Source: Paenibacillus sp. Soil787
GTDB lineage: Bacteria; Bacillota; Bacilli; Paenibacillales; NBRC-103111
Length of the DNA stretch: 64,000 nt
Direction of reading: 5' to 3'
NCBI RefSeq assembly: GCF_001429545.1
Contig: NZ_LMSP01000046.1
Coordinates: forward strand, 219,082 to 283,081
The notes below the pieces were generated by a model that saw only the letters and a program-made list of their open reading frames with translations, searched no databases and had not been told where the DNA came from. The position numbers and the translations under genes were made by a program. This document shows, one piece after another, positions 44,144-51,588 of the stretch; the first letter of the stretch is position 1, and every line of letters begins with the position of its first letter.

Positions 44144-44179
44144 TTGTGCAAATATACGGTTTATTGTATATTTATACAA
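44144..44179 (+). promoter_or_regulatory. Promoter with overlapping palindromic operator (ARG-box-like)
   Basis: TTGTGC (44144-44149), 17-base spacer, TATATT (44167-44172). A perfect palindrome TTGTAT-ATTT-ATACAA (44164-44179) covers the -10, as expected for a repressor site. The sequence resembles ARG boxes bound by ArgR/AhrC, and the gene downstream is an ArgA-like acetyltransferase. The regulator is an inference. Confidence 0.5.
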
Positions 44180-44256
44180 GAATCCACAGGCGAATCAGCG
44201 GCAAAGCCGTAGTGGCGCTAGCGTGGGTTTTATGCATTTTTGTTGCGATTGGTGGG

Positions 44257-44736
44257 ATGACAGTGAATCTATCAACTACAGTGTCCGTTAGAAAAGCTTC
44301 GATAAGTGATATTGAGAAGCTGCATGATATTATACAAGGCTATGCCAAGCAGGGGATTATGCTGCCGCGGAGCAAAGAGATGCTGGAGGAGCAGATTGAC
44401 ACTTTCGTTGTCGCTGAATCGGATGGCTTGCTGATTGGCTGCGGCTCCCTTACACGGCTTGGGCCTGATCTTGTTGAGATTCGCTCACTTGGGATGACCC
44501 AAGGCTACAAGGGACAAGGAATTGGCGGGAAACTTGTGAACTTCTTAGTTGAAGAGGCAAGGAGTCAAGGAATTATTAAAGTGATGGCACTCACGTATGA
44601 AGTCGCGTTTTTTCAAAAAAACGGCTTTACCCTCGTGCCAAAAGAGATTTTTCCGGAGAAGGTTTGGAAAGATTGTATGCATTGCAAAAAACAGTATTGC
44701 TGCGACGAAATCGCCGTACTTAAACGTTTGGATTGA
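44257..44736 (+). CDS. GNAT acetyltransferase, ArgA-like (amino-acid N-acetyltransferase type)
   Basis: About 159 residues of GNAT fold: VRKASISDIEKLHDIIQGYA, the IGCGSL strand, VEIRSLGMTQGYKGQGIGGK (acetyl-CoA loop Q/RxxGxG/A) and FFQKNGFTLVPK. The C-terminal CKKQYCCDE cysteine segment matches short N-acetylglutamate synthases of Firmicutes. Longer in-frame starts (44128) lie upstream of the promoter and are rejected. ATG at 44257 touches GGTGGG (44251-44256), so GTG at 44263 is also possible. It would acetylate glutamate in arginine synthesis. Confidence 0.75.
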   Translation: MTVNLSTTVSVRKASISDIEKLHDIIQGYAKQGIMLPRSKEMLEEQIDTFVVAESDGLLIGCGSLTRLGPDLVEIRSLGMTQGYKGQGIGGKLVNFLVEEARSQGIIKVMALTYEVAFFQKNGFTLVPKEIFPEKVWKDCMHCKKQYCCDEIAVLKRLD

Positions 44737-44740
44737 CTTG

Positions 44741-44769
44741 ACAACAGACCTTAGGGTCTGTTATTTTTG
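44741..44769 (+). terminator. Terminator after the acetyltransferase gene
   Basis: AACAGACC TTA GGGTCTGTT with ATTTTTG tail. TTGACA (44738-44743) overlaps its left arm and TATTTT (44762) lies 18 bases on, so the hrcA promoter may overlap it. Confidence 0.78.
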
Positions 44770-44778
44770 TATTAGGAT

Positions 44779-44805
44779 TTAGCACTCACTAAATACGAGT
44801 GCTAA
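44779..44805 (+). promoter_or_regulatory. CIRCE operator (HrcA binding site)
   Basis: Exact consensus TTAGCACTC, nine-base spacer, GAGTGCTAA. It precedes hrcA by 43 bases, so HrcA represses its own operon, released at heat shock. The probable -10 (TATTTT at 44762-44767) lies just upstream. Confidence 0.97.
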
Positions 44806-44847
44806 CGAAAGTGGCAAATAGTGATTTGTGAAGAGGAGGGGTGCCTT

Positions 44848-45876
44848 ATGTTGACGGAACGTCAGCGCATGATTTTAAGTGCTATCATTGATGATTATGT
44901 TCGTTCAGCAGAGCCAATTGGTTCGCGAAGTATTTCGAAGCGGGGCAATGTCGGATTCAGTCCGGCGACGATCCGTAACGAGATGTCTGATCTCGAAGAA
45001 ATGGGTTATTTGGAGCAGCCCCATACGTCCGCAGGTCGTATACCCTCGCACAAAGGTTATCGCTATTATGTCGATCATTTGCTTGGGCATGGTACCTTGC
45101 ATAATAACGATTTGGTCTCCATGAAGGGTGCTTTTGCCGAACGCATTCAAGAGATGGAAGGTGTGATCCAGCATGTTGCGGGAATGCTCTCCAGTCTTAC
45201 GAATTATACATCGATCGTGCTTGGTCCTGAGGTATTCAGTACAACGCTGAAACATCTACAGATTATCCCGCTTACAGAGACAACTGCCGTAGCCATTATT
45301 GTTATGAATACGGGTCATGTGGAGAATAAAACAGTTTCCATTCCTGAAGGCATACGGATGTCTGAGATCGAGAAGGTCGTTAATATTCTGAATGCAAAGC
45401 TTAAAAATGTACCGTTGATAGAGTTTAAATCCAGGCTTTATAATGAAATTTCGAGCGAGTTAAGCAAATATGTGAATGGGTATCAAGAGCTTCTTGCCGT
45501 TGTGGAAAGCGTGCTTCAAAGCAATGAGAAGGATCGCGTCTTCCTAAGCGGTATGACGAATATGTTGACCCAACCCGAATTCAAGGATGTTGACAAGGTC
45601 AAGAGCATTTTTGATCTATTGGAAGAAGCACCAACCCTTATCAAATTGTTTACTTCGGCAAATGAAGGCATTGAGATTAAAATTGGTGCTGAAAATAGTA
45701 TTGAAGCTATCAATAATTGCAGCTTAATTACGGCCTCCTATTCGATCGGTGGTAAGCCTCTTGGAACGATAGGGATTCTGGGTCCAACCCGAATGGAATA
45801 CGGCAGGGTCATTAGCTTAATGGAGCATTTGTCGAAGCATCTCGAAGTCGTTCTTGGGCGTTGGTATGGCAAATGA
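44848..45876 (+). CDS. hrcA: Heat-inducible transcription repressor HrcA
   Basis: 342 residues. N-terminal winged helix: LTERQRMILSAIIDDYV, EPIGSRSIS, FSPATIRNEMSDLEEMGYLE, PHTSAGRIPS; the rest is the GAF-like and dimerisation domain ending ISLMEHLSKHLEVVL. ATG at 44848 follows AAGAGGAGGGG; a GTG at 44821 is upstream of that site. It binds the CIRCE element at 44779. First gene of hrcA-chaperonin-grpE-dnaK-dnaJ. Confidence 0.97.
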   Translation: MLTERQRMILSAIIDDYVRSAEPIGSRSISKRGNVGFSPATIRNEMSDLEEMGYLEQPHTSAGRIPSHKGYRYYVDHLLGHGTLHNNDLVSMKGAFAERIQEMEGVIQHVAGMLSSLTNYTSIVLGPEVFSTTLKHLQIIPLTETTAVAIIVMNTGHVENKTVSIPEGIRMSEIEKVVNILNAKLKNVPLIEFKSRLYNEISSELSKYVNGYQELLAVVESVLQSNEKDRVFLSGMTNMLTQPEFKDVDKVKSIFDLLEEAPTLIKLFTSANEGIEIKIGAENSIEAINNCSLITASYSIGGKPLGTIGILGPTRMEYGRVISLMEHLSKHLEVVLGRWYGK

Positions 45877-47414
45877 GCGGAATGAAAACAGTTCATAGCG
45901 AGGGTGAGGAACGTTACTCTACGCTGGTCAACAATGCTGCTGCTGTAAGAGCGATTTGTTCGGCCGTCGAGGGGACACTTGGACCCAAAGGGCTCGATAC
46001 CATGTTGGTTGGCGGGCAGGGTGAAGTCATTATTACCAATGATGGTGTAACTATTTTGGAAAAAATGGACGTCACCCATCCCGCGGCCAGGTTGATGATT
46101 CAGGTCGCACGCAGCCAGCAGCGCCAAATCGGCGACGGTACAACGACGGCAACGGTTCTTGCCGGCGCATTGGTGCAAGAAGGCGTCGCTCAGGTGACGC
46201 GCGGCGTACCGGTTGCGAAGGTCGTCAGCGGCATGCTGCAAGGCATCGAGCTGGCGGTCAAAAGCTTACAGAGCCGAAGCCGCGCGATTGTCGGCTTAAG
46301 TGATAGCGCGCTGAAGCGCATTGCTATCACAGCCGGTAGGGAGCAAGCGGACATCGCAAAGCTCATTGTTCAGGCAGCCGAAGCGGTCGGCGAGGCGAAG
46401 CTTCGCGAAGACGGCTATCGCTTCGCGGACAGTGTGCTCGCCCACGAAGAGGCGAGCAGCGAGGTATGGACCGGCATTCTGCTGAATCAGAAGCCGATGA
46501 ACCTGCATCTTGAGCACGAGCAGCGAGATGCTCGGATCCTCGTGCTGCATGATGCACTTGAGCCTGAAGCGGTCAGCGAGGAAGCGCTGGTCACCGAGGC
46601 AGGCTTCCAGCGTTACATGCAGCTGCGGGAGCAGTTCCGCAGCAGCTTAGGCTTGCTGCTGGAGCTTGGCGTCGGGCTGATCGCATCAGACCGCGGGGTT
46701 GACCCCGAGGCGGAGCAGTTCTGCTCCGACCATGGCATTCTCGTGCTGCAGCGGCTGTCCCGCAGGGACATGCAGCTGCTTAGCGAGCATACCGGCGCTA
46801 GGCCGGTGCGGCGCACGGCGCTGCGCAAGAGCGCGCCGGAGCTCGGCGCCGCCCTCGGGCACGCGGGCTATGCCGCGTACGACGAGCGGCTGGAGCGCGT
46901 GCGCGTAGCGCAAGGTCACGGGCATCAGCACGTGACGGTGATCGTCGGCGCCGCGACACGCGAAGCGGCGCACGAGCGCTCGCGCATCGCTAAGGACGCT
47001 GCTTCAGCCGTTCAAGCCGCCGTGCGCGGCGGGTACTTGCCCGGAGGAGGCGCCGCGGAGATGGCGGTCGCCCATGATCTCGAGCGCGTCCGCGAGACGA
47101 TGAAGGGCATGGAAGGCTTCGGTGTTGCCGCTGTCGCAGGGGCGCTTCGCAAGCCGGTTGCCCAGATTGTCGTTAATGCGGGCTACAATCCGCTCGAGAA
47201 AGTTGAAGAGCTGAAAGCCGCGCAGATTGCGCTGGAAACCGACAGTCTCGGTATCGATTGCGATACCGGACAAGTAACTGACTTCTTAGAAGCCGGCATT
47301 GTGGATCCAGCTGATGTGAAAATTCACGCTCTGCAAGCGGCTGGAGAAGTCGCTGCCGCTGTGCTGCGTATTCATACGGTTATTAAGATGAAACAGCCTT
47401 TTGAAGAGGCCTAA
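45873..47414 (+). CDS. Archaeal-type (group III-like) chaperonin of the TCP-1/cpn60 superfamily
   Basis: 513 residues, clearly closer to thermosome/CCT than to GroEL: LGPKGLDTMLV (about 36-46), ITNDGVTILEKMD, HPAARL, GDGTTTATVLAG (87-98, phosphate loop), PGGGAAEMA (about 390) and the C-terminal CDTGQVTDFLEAGIVDP with VK after it. All ATPase motifs look intact. No GroES-type partner is adjacent; group II/III chaperonins have a built-in lid. Its ATG overlaps the hrcA stop (ATGA), so it is part of the CIRCE-controlled operon. Such chaperonins are known in a minority of Firmicutes, typically in the dnaK operon. The central ~700 bases are GC-rich compared with its neighbours. Confidence 0.9.
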   Translation: MSGMKTVHSEGEERYSTLVNNAAAVRAICSAVEGTLGPKGLDTMLVGGQGEVIITNDGVTILEKMDVTHPAARLMIQVARSQQRQIGDGTTTATVLAGALVQEGVAQVTRGVPVAKVVSGMLQGIELAVKSLQSRSRAIVGLSDSALKRIAITAGREQADIAKLIVQAAEAVGEAKLREDGYRFADSVLAHEEASSEVWTGILLNQKPMNLHLEHEQRDARILVLHDALEPEAVSEEALVTEAGFQRYMQLREQFRSSLGLLLELGVGLIASDRGVDPEAEQFCSDHGILVLQRLSRRDMQLLSEHTGARPVRRTALRKSAPELGAALGHAGYAAYDERLERVRVAQGHGHQHVTVIVGAATREAAHERSRIAKDAASAVQAAVRGGYLPGGGAAEMAVAHDLERVRETMKGMEGFGVAAVAGALRKPVAQIVVNAGYNPLEKVEELKAAQIALETDSLGIDCDTGQVTDFLEAGIVDPADVKIHALQAAGEVAAAVLRIHTVIKMKQPFEEA

Positions 47415-47474
47415 AGATGGGCAAACTGACGTCAGAGAGATAATGATGTATTATTTTTAGGAGGTGAAGGACAA

Positions 47475-48059
47475 TTGAGTACTGGAGATAACAAAACAGC
47501 CGAGCAAGACGTGAACACTACATACGCAGCCGATAACGAGCAAGCCGCTGAACAGCAAGAAGCGGTGAGCCAAGATTCGCAAGCGGAGGTTTCTGAAGAA
47601 ACCAAAGAAGTTAGCGAACTGGAAACGGCGCGTATGCAAGCAGAAGAAAACTATCAGCGTTTATTACGCGTTCAAGCGGACTTCGACAACTTCCGCCGCC
47701 GCGCTAGAGCGGAGAAGGAAGACTTCGCGAAATACGCTTCGCTTAAATTGATTGAACAGCTTTTACCGATTGTAGATAACTTCGATCGCGCGCTGTCATC
47801 AAGCAAAGAGACGAAGGATTTCGACGCTTTGGTGAAAGGCTTGGATATGACGAACCGCGGCATCGATCAACTGCTAACAGCAGAAGGGCTTAAACCGATC
47901 GATTCCGTAGGCCAACCGTTCAATCCTGAATTCCACCAGGCGGTTATGCAGGTTGAATCCGAAGAGCACGAAGAAGGTATCGTGGTAGAAGAACTGCAAA
48001 AAGGCTATATTCTTAAGGATAAAGTCATCCGACCTGCGATGGTCAAAGTTAGCGTATAA
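47475..48059 (+). CDS. grpE: Nucleotide exchange factor GrpE
   Basis: 194 residues. Acidic disordered N-terminus, long coiled coil (ENYQRLLRVQADFDNFRRRA), and C-terminal beta domain with the signature PFNPEFHQAVMQVES then GYILKDKVIRPAMVKVS. TTG start at 47475 follows TTAGGAGGTGAAGG. It exchanges ADP on DnaK. Second-to-last spacer before dnaK (68 bases) has no terminator. Confidence 0.97.
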   Translation: MSTGDNKTAEQDVNTTYAADNEQAAEQQEAVSQDSQAEVSEETKEVSELETARMQAEENYQRLLRVQADFDNFRRRARAEKEDFAKYASLKLIEQLLPIVDNFDRALSSSKETKDFDALVKGLDMTNRGIDQLLTAEGLKPIDSVGQPFNPEFHQAVMQVESEEHEEGIVVEELQKGYILKDKVIRPAMVKVSV

Positions 48060-48127
48060 GAGATCTTATTTTCCACAACATTCAAATAAACGAAATGTTC
48101 CATAGGAGCAAAAGGAGGCAGCTTTAC

Positions 48128-49966
48128 ATGAGTAAAGTAATTGGTATTGACTTAGGTACAACAAATTCTTGCGTTGCCGTAATGGAAGGCGGCGAAGCCG
48201 TCGTAATTCCTAACCCGGAGGGTAACCGTACAACCCCTTCCGTTGTTGGTTTCAAGAAAGATGGCGAGCGTGTTGTTGGTGAAACAGCAAAACGCCAAGC
48301 AATCACTAACCCAGACAAGACAATTAGTTCCATCAAGCGTCACATTGGTACTAACTACAAAGAACACATCGATGGCAAAGATTACACGCCGCAAGAAATC
48401 TCAGCTATTATTCTGCAAAAGCTGAAAGCTGATGCGGAAGCTTACCTTGGCCAAACAGTAACACAAGCGGTTATTACGGTTCCTGCTTATTTCAATGACA
48501 GCCAACGTCAAGCTACGAAAGATGCTGGTAAAATTGCAGGTCTTGAAGTTCTTCGTATCGTCAATGAACCAACTGCAGCAGCACTTGCTTACGGTTTGGA
48601 AAAAACAGAAGATCAAACGATTCTCGTTTATGACCTTGGGGGCGGTACATTTGACGTATCCATCCTTGAATTAGGCGATGGTTTCTTTGAAGTTAAAGCA
48701 ACAAGCGGAGACAACAAGCTTGGCGGCGACGACTTCGACCAAGTTATCATCGATTACCTCGTTGCTGAATTCAAAAAAGAGCAAGGCATCGACCTTTCCA
48801 AAGATAAAGCAGCGGTACAACGTTTGAAAGATGCAGCTGAAAAAGCGAAAAAAGAGCTTTCCGGCGTTCTAACAACAACCGTTTCCCTGCCGTTCATTAC
48901 TGTAGCTGACGGCGTTCCTCAGCATTTGGAGTTGAACCTAACTCGTGCGAAGTTCGAAGAGCTTACCGCTCATCTTGTTGAAAGAACTCTTGGACCAACT
49001 CGTCAAGCACTGCAGGATTCCGGTTTATCAACTAGCCAAATCGACAAAGTTGTTCTAGTTGGTGGATCCACACGTATTCCAGCGGTTGTTGATGCGATCA
49101 AAAAATTAACAGGTAAAGAGCCTCATAAAGGCGTAAACCCAGATGAAGTTGTTGCCCTTGGTGCAGCTGTTCAAGCAGGTGTATTAACAGGTGAAGTGAA
49201 AGACGTTGTTCTTCTTGACGTAACACCACTTTCCCTTGGTATCGAAACAGCTGGCGGTGTGTTCACGAAAATGATCGACCGCAACACAACGATTCCTACA
49301 ACGAAATCACAAGTGTACTCCACTTATGCAGATAACCAAACTAGCGTTGAGATTCACGTGCTTCAAGGTGAGCGCTCGATGGCTAGCGGGAACAAAACAC
49401 TAGGTCGTTTCATGCTTGGTGACATTCCTCCAGCTCCGCGCGGCGTTCCACAAATCGAAGTTAGCTTCGATATCGATGCGAACGGTATCGTTAACGTGTC
49501 TGCACTCGACAAAGGAACTGGCAAAAGCCAAAAAATCACGATCACTTCTTCAAGCGGCTTAAGCGATGCAGAAGTTGAACAAATGGTGAAAGATGCGGAA
49601 GCTCATGCTGAGGAAGACCGTATCCGTAAAGAGCTTGTAGAAGCTCGCAACGAAGCGGATCAACTTGTATACTCCGTTGACAAAACGATCAAAGATCTTG
49701 GCGATAAAGTTGACCAAGGCGAGATCGATAAAGCGAACGCTGCAAAAGAGAAAGTGACAGCTGCTCTAGCTGGCAACGAACTCGAAGCGATCAAAAAAGC
49801 AACTGAAGAGTTGACAGAGGTTATTCAACAACTTTCCGTTAAGCTGTATGAGCAAGCTGCTCAAGGGCAAGGCGCTGAAGGCAATGCTGGCGCTGGCGAA
49901 GCCCCTAAAGGCAGAGAAAATGTTGTCGACGCGGACTATGAAGTAGTTGACGAACAAAAAAAATAA
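48128..49966 (+). CDS. dnaK: Chaperone DnaK (Hsp70)
   Basis: 612 residues. ATPase domain: KVIGIDLGTTNSCVAVMEG, YDLGGGTFDVSILELGDG, VGGSTRIPAVV; substrate-binding domain from about residue 360 (LDVTPLSLGIETAGGV) and a lid ending in a Gly/Ala-rich tail. ATG at 48128 follows AAAAGGAGG. Typical Gram-positive length. It works with GrpE and DnaJ from the same operon. Confidence 0.98.
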   Translation: MSKVIGIDLGTTNSCVAVMEGGEAVVIPNPEGNRTTPSVVGFKKDGERVVGETAKRQAITNPDKTISSIKRHIGTNYKEHIDGKDYTPQEISAIILQKLKADAEAYLGQTVTQAVITVPAYFNDSQRQATKDAGKIAGLEVLRIVNEPTAAALAYGLEKTEDQTILVYDLGGGTFDVSILELGDGFFEVKATSGDNKLGGDDFDQVIIDYLVAEFKKEQGIDLSKDKAAVQRLKDAAEKAKKELSGVLTTTVSLPFITVADGVPQHLELNLTRAKFEELTAHLVERTLGPTRQALQDSGLSTSQIDKVVLVGGSTRIPAVVDAIKKLTGKEPHKGVNPDEVVALGAAVQAGVLTGEVKDVVLLDVTPLSLGIETAGGVFTKMIDRNTTIPTTKSQVYSTYADNQTSVEIHVLQGERSMASGNKTLGRFMLGDIPPAPRGVPQIEVSFDIDANGIVNVSALDKGTGKSQKITITSSSGLSDAEVEQMVKDAEAHAEEDRIRKELVEARNEADQLVYSVDKTIKDLGDKVDQGEIDKANAAKEKVTAALAGNELEAIKKATEELTEVIQQLSVKLYEQAAQGQGAEGNAGAGEAPKGRENVVDADYEVVDEQKK

Positions 49967-50050
49967 ACATATCCTAATTAAATATGAAGTTTAAAAAGTT
50001 GACTTTGATAACGATGTTTTTTCATGAAGTATCTCGGCATCGAATATTGA

Positions 50051-50119
50051 ACGAAAATCGGGAAGTCCGGTACTCACGTAGGTTTGCCTACGCTCCGTTC
50101 CTCCTTCACCAATTTTCGT
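50051..50119 (+). repeat. Structured element between dnaK and dnaJ
   Basis: Outer stem ACGAAAAT (50051-50058) / ATTTTCGT (50112-50119), inner perfect hairpin CGTAGG TTTG CCTACG (50077-50092), no reading frame. It looks like a BOX/REP-type intergenic element rather than a random hairpin. Confidence 0.55.
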
Positions 50120-50176
50120 CCAATCTTCTCGGTTCTGAAAGCCAATTTTTAAACCTGTATTTTATTAATCAACGAA

Positions 50177-50218
50177 TAGTCAAAGCCAGAGGAGTTTCTC
50201 CGTGGCTTTGACTTTCCG
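50177..50218 (+). terminator. Hairpin in the dnaK-dnaJ gap (attenuator or weak terminator)
   Basis: Strong stem AGTCAAAGCC / GGCTTTGACT, but the following tract (TTCCGTTTG) is poor in T, so partial termination or a processing/stability hairpin is more likely than a full stop. Confidence 0.55.
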
Positions 50219-50247
50219 TTTGTAGTCTTGAACATGGGAGTGGAACA

Positions 50248-51363
50248 ATGAGTAAACGTGATTATTATGAGGTGCTTGGGCTAGGCAAAGATGCATCGCA
50301 AGATGAAATCAAGAAGGCTTACCGTAAAATGGCTCGTCAGTATCATCCTGACGTGAACAAAGCCGCAGATGCGGAAGATAAATTCAAAGAAGCGAAAGAT
50401 GCTTATGATGTTTTGAGCGATGATCAGAAAAAAGCCCAATATGATCGCTTTGGTCATGTAGATCCTAACCAAGGTATGGGCGGCCAAGACTTCAGCGGCG
50501 GCTTTGGGGATATTTTTGATATGTTCTTCGGCGGCGGCGGCGGTGGAAATCGTCGCAACCCGAATGCTCCGCAGCGCGGAAACGATTTGCAATACACGAT
50601 GACGATTGAGTTCAAAGAAGCGATTTTCGGGAAAGAAACCGATATCCATATTCCTCGAACTGAAAATTGTGATACGTGTAACGGATCCGGTGCTAAGCCA
50701 GGTACGAAGCCGGAAACTTGCGGCGGTTGTCAGGGTACTGGGCAGCAGGAAGTGGTACAAAATACAGCGTTTGGCCGTATTGTTAACCGTCGTGTTTGTA
50801 CGATATGTAATGGCCAAGGGAAAATCATCAAAGAAAAATGCGGAACGTGTCATGGCGCTGGCAAGGTGAAAAAACAGCGTACCATTCACATCAAGATTCC
50901 TGCTGGTGTTGATGATGGCGCACAACTGCGTGTATCCGGCGAAGGTGAAGGCGGAACTCGCGGAGGCCCTGCTGGCGACCTTTACGTCGTTATCCGTGTG
51001 AAAACACACGAATTCTTCGAACGTGAAGGCAATGACGTCTACTGTGAAGTTCCATTAACCTTCATGCAGGCGGCGTTAGGTGATGAGATCGAAATTCCAA
51101 CGCTGACAGAGAAGGTTAAGCTCAAAATTCCTGCTGGTACGCAAACCGATACGTATTTCCGCTTAAAAGGTAAAGGGGTTCCTCACCTTCGCGGGTTCGG
51201 TCAAGGGGATCAGCACGTGAAAGTGATCGTGATGACGCCAACGAATTTGAGCGAAGAACAAAAGGATTTGCTCCGTCAATTCGGTAAACAAAGCGGCGAG
51301 AATACGCACGAGCAGAACCAATCTATTTTCGAGCGTATGAAAAGAGCGTTCTTAGGCGATTAA
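50248..51363 (+). CDS. dnaJ: Chaperone DnaJ (Hsp40)
   Basis: 371 residues. J domain YYEVLGLGKDASQDEIKKAY with the HPD triad (YHPDV), Gly/Phe region (GGGFGDIFDMFFGGGGGG part), four CxxCxGxG zinc repeats (CDTCNGSG, CGGCQGTG, CTICNGQG, CGTCHGAG) and the C-terminal substrate domain. It recruits DnaK and stimulates its ATPase. Ends at a terminator near 51389. Confidence 0.98.
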   Translation: MSKRDYYEVLGLGKDASQDEIKKAYRKMARQYHPDVNKAADAEDKFKEAKDAYDVLSDDQKKAQYDRFGHVDPNQGMGGQDFSGGFGDIFDMFFGGGGGGNRRNPNAPQRGNDLQYTMTIEFKEAIFGKETDIHIPRTENCDTCNGSGAKPGTKPETCGGCQGTGQQEVVQNTAFGRIVNRRVCTICNGQGKIIKEKCGTCHGAGKVKKQRTIHIKIPAGVDDGAQLRVSGEGEGGTRGGPAGDLYVVIRVKTHEFFEREGNDVYCEVPLTFMQAALGDEIEIPTLTEKVKLKIPAGTQTDTYFRLKGKGVPHLRGFGQGDQHVKVIVMTPTNLSEEQKDLLRQFGKQSGENTHEQNQSIFERMKRAFLGD

Positions 51364-51388
51364 AGAGAGTTATAACTGGAATAATAAC

Positions 51389-51455
51389 ACTTCGTTTTTA
51401 GATATAGACTAAAGTTTGATTTTAGTCTAGCTCTATGAAACGGAGTGTTTTTTGT
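51389..51455 (+). terminator. Terminator of the heat-shock operon
   Basis: ACACTTCGTTT / AAACGGAGTGT outer stem with inner AGACTAAA/TTTAGTCT and TTTTTTG tail. Confidence 0.85.
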
Positions 51456-51470
51456 TTCGTTAGAAGGATA

Positions 51471-51531
51471 TTTACAAAAAATTCATGTGAATTTAACACA
51501 AAACGCCAATTTACCCTATAGTCCCTTTACA
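51471..51531 (+). promoter_or_regulatory. Promoter with possible PhoP boxes for the PhoX-like gene
   Basis: TTAACA (51493-51498), 18-base spacer, TATAGT (51517-51522). TTTACA at 51471, TTAACA at 51493 and TTTACA at 51526 are separated by 22 and 33 bases, multiples of the 11-base PhoP box period, though intermediate boxes are absent. PhoP control is a speculation that fits the product. Confidence 0.4.
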
Positions 51532-51588
51532 AAAGACTTGTAAGCTTTAAATGAATAGAATTATTTTAATAGGGAGAGGTAGATTACA

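Noticed and set aside
44128..44256. N-terminal membrane extension of the acetyltransferase
   Set aside because: The extended start would lie upstream of the likely promoter at 44144-44172, and no ribosome site supports it.
45873..47414. GroEL annotation for the chaperonin
   Set aside because: Motifs (GDGTTT, LGPKGLDTM, PGGGA) match archaeal-type chaperonins and no groES precedes it.
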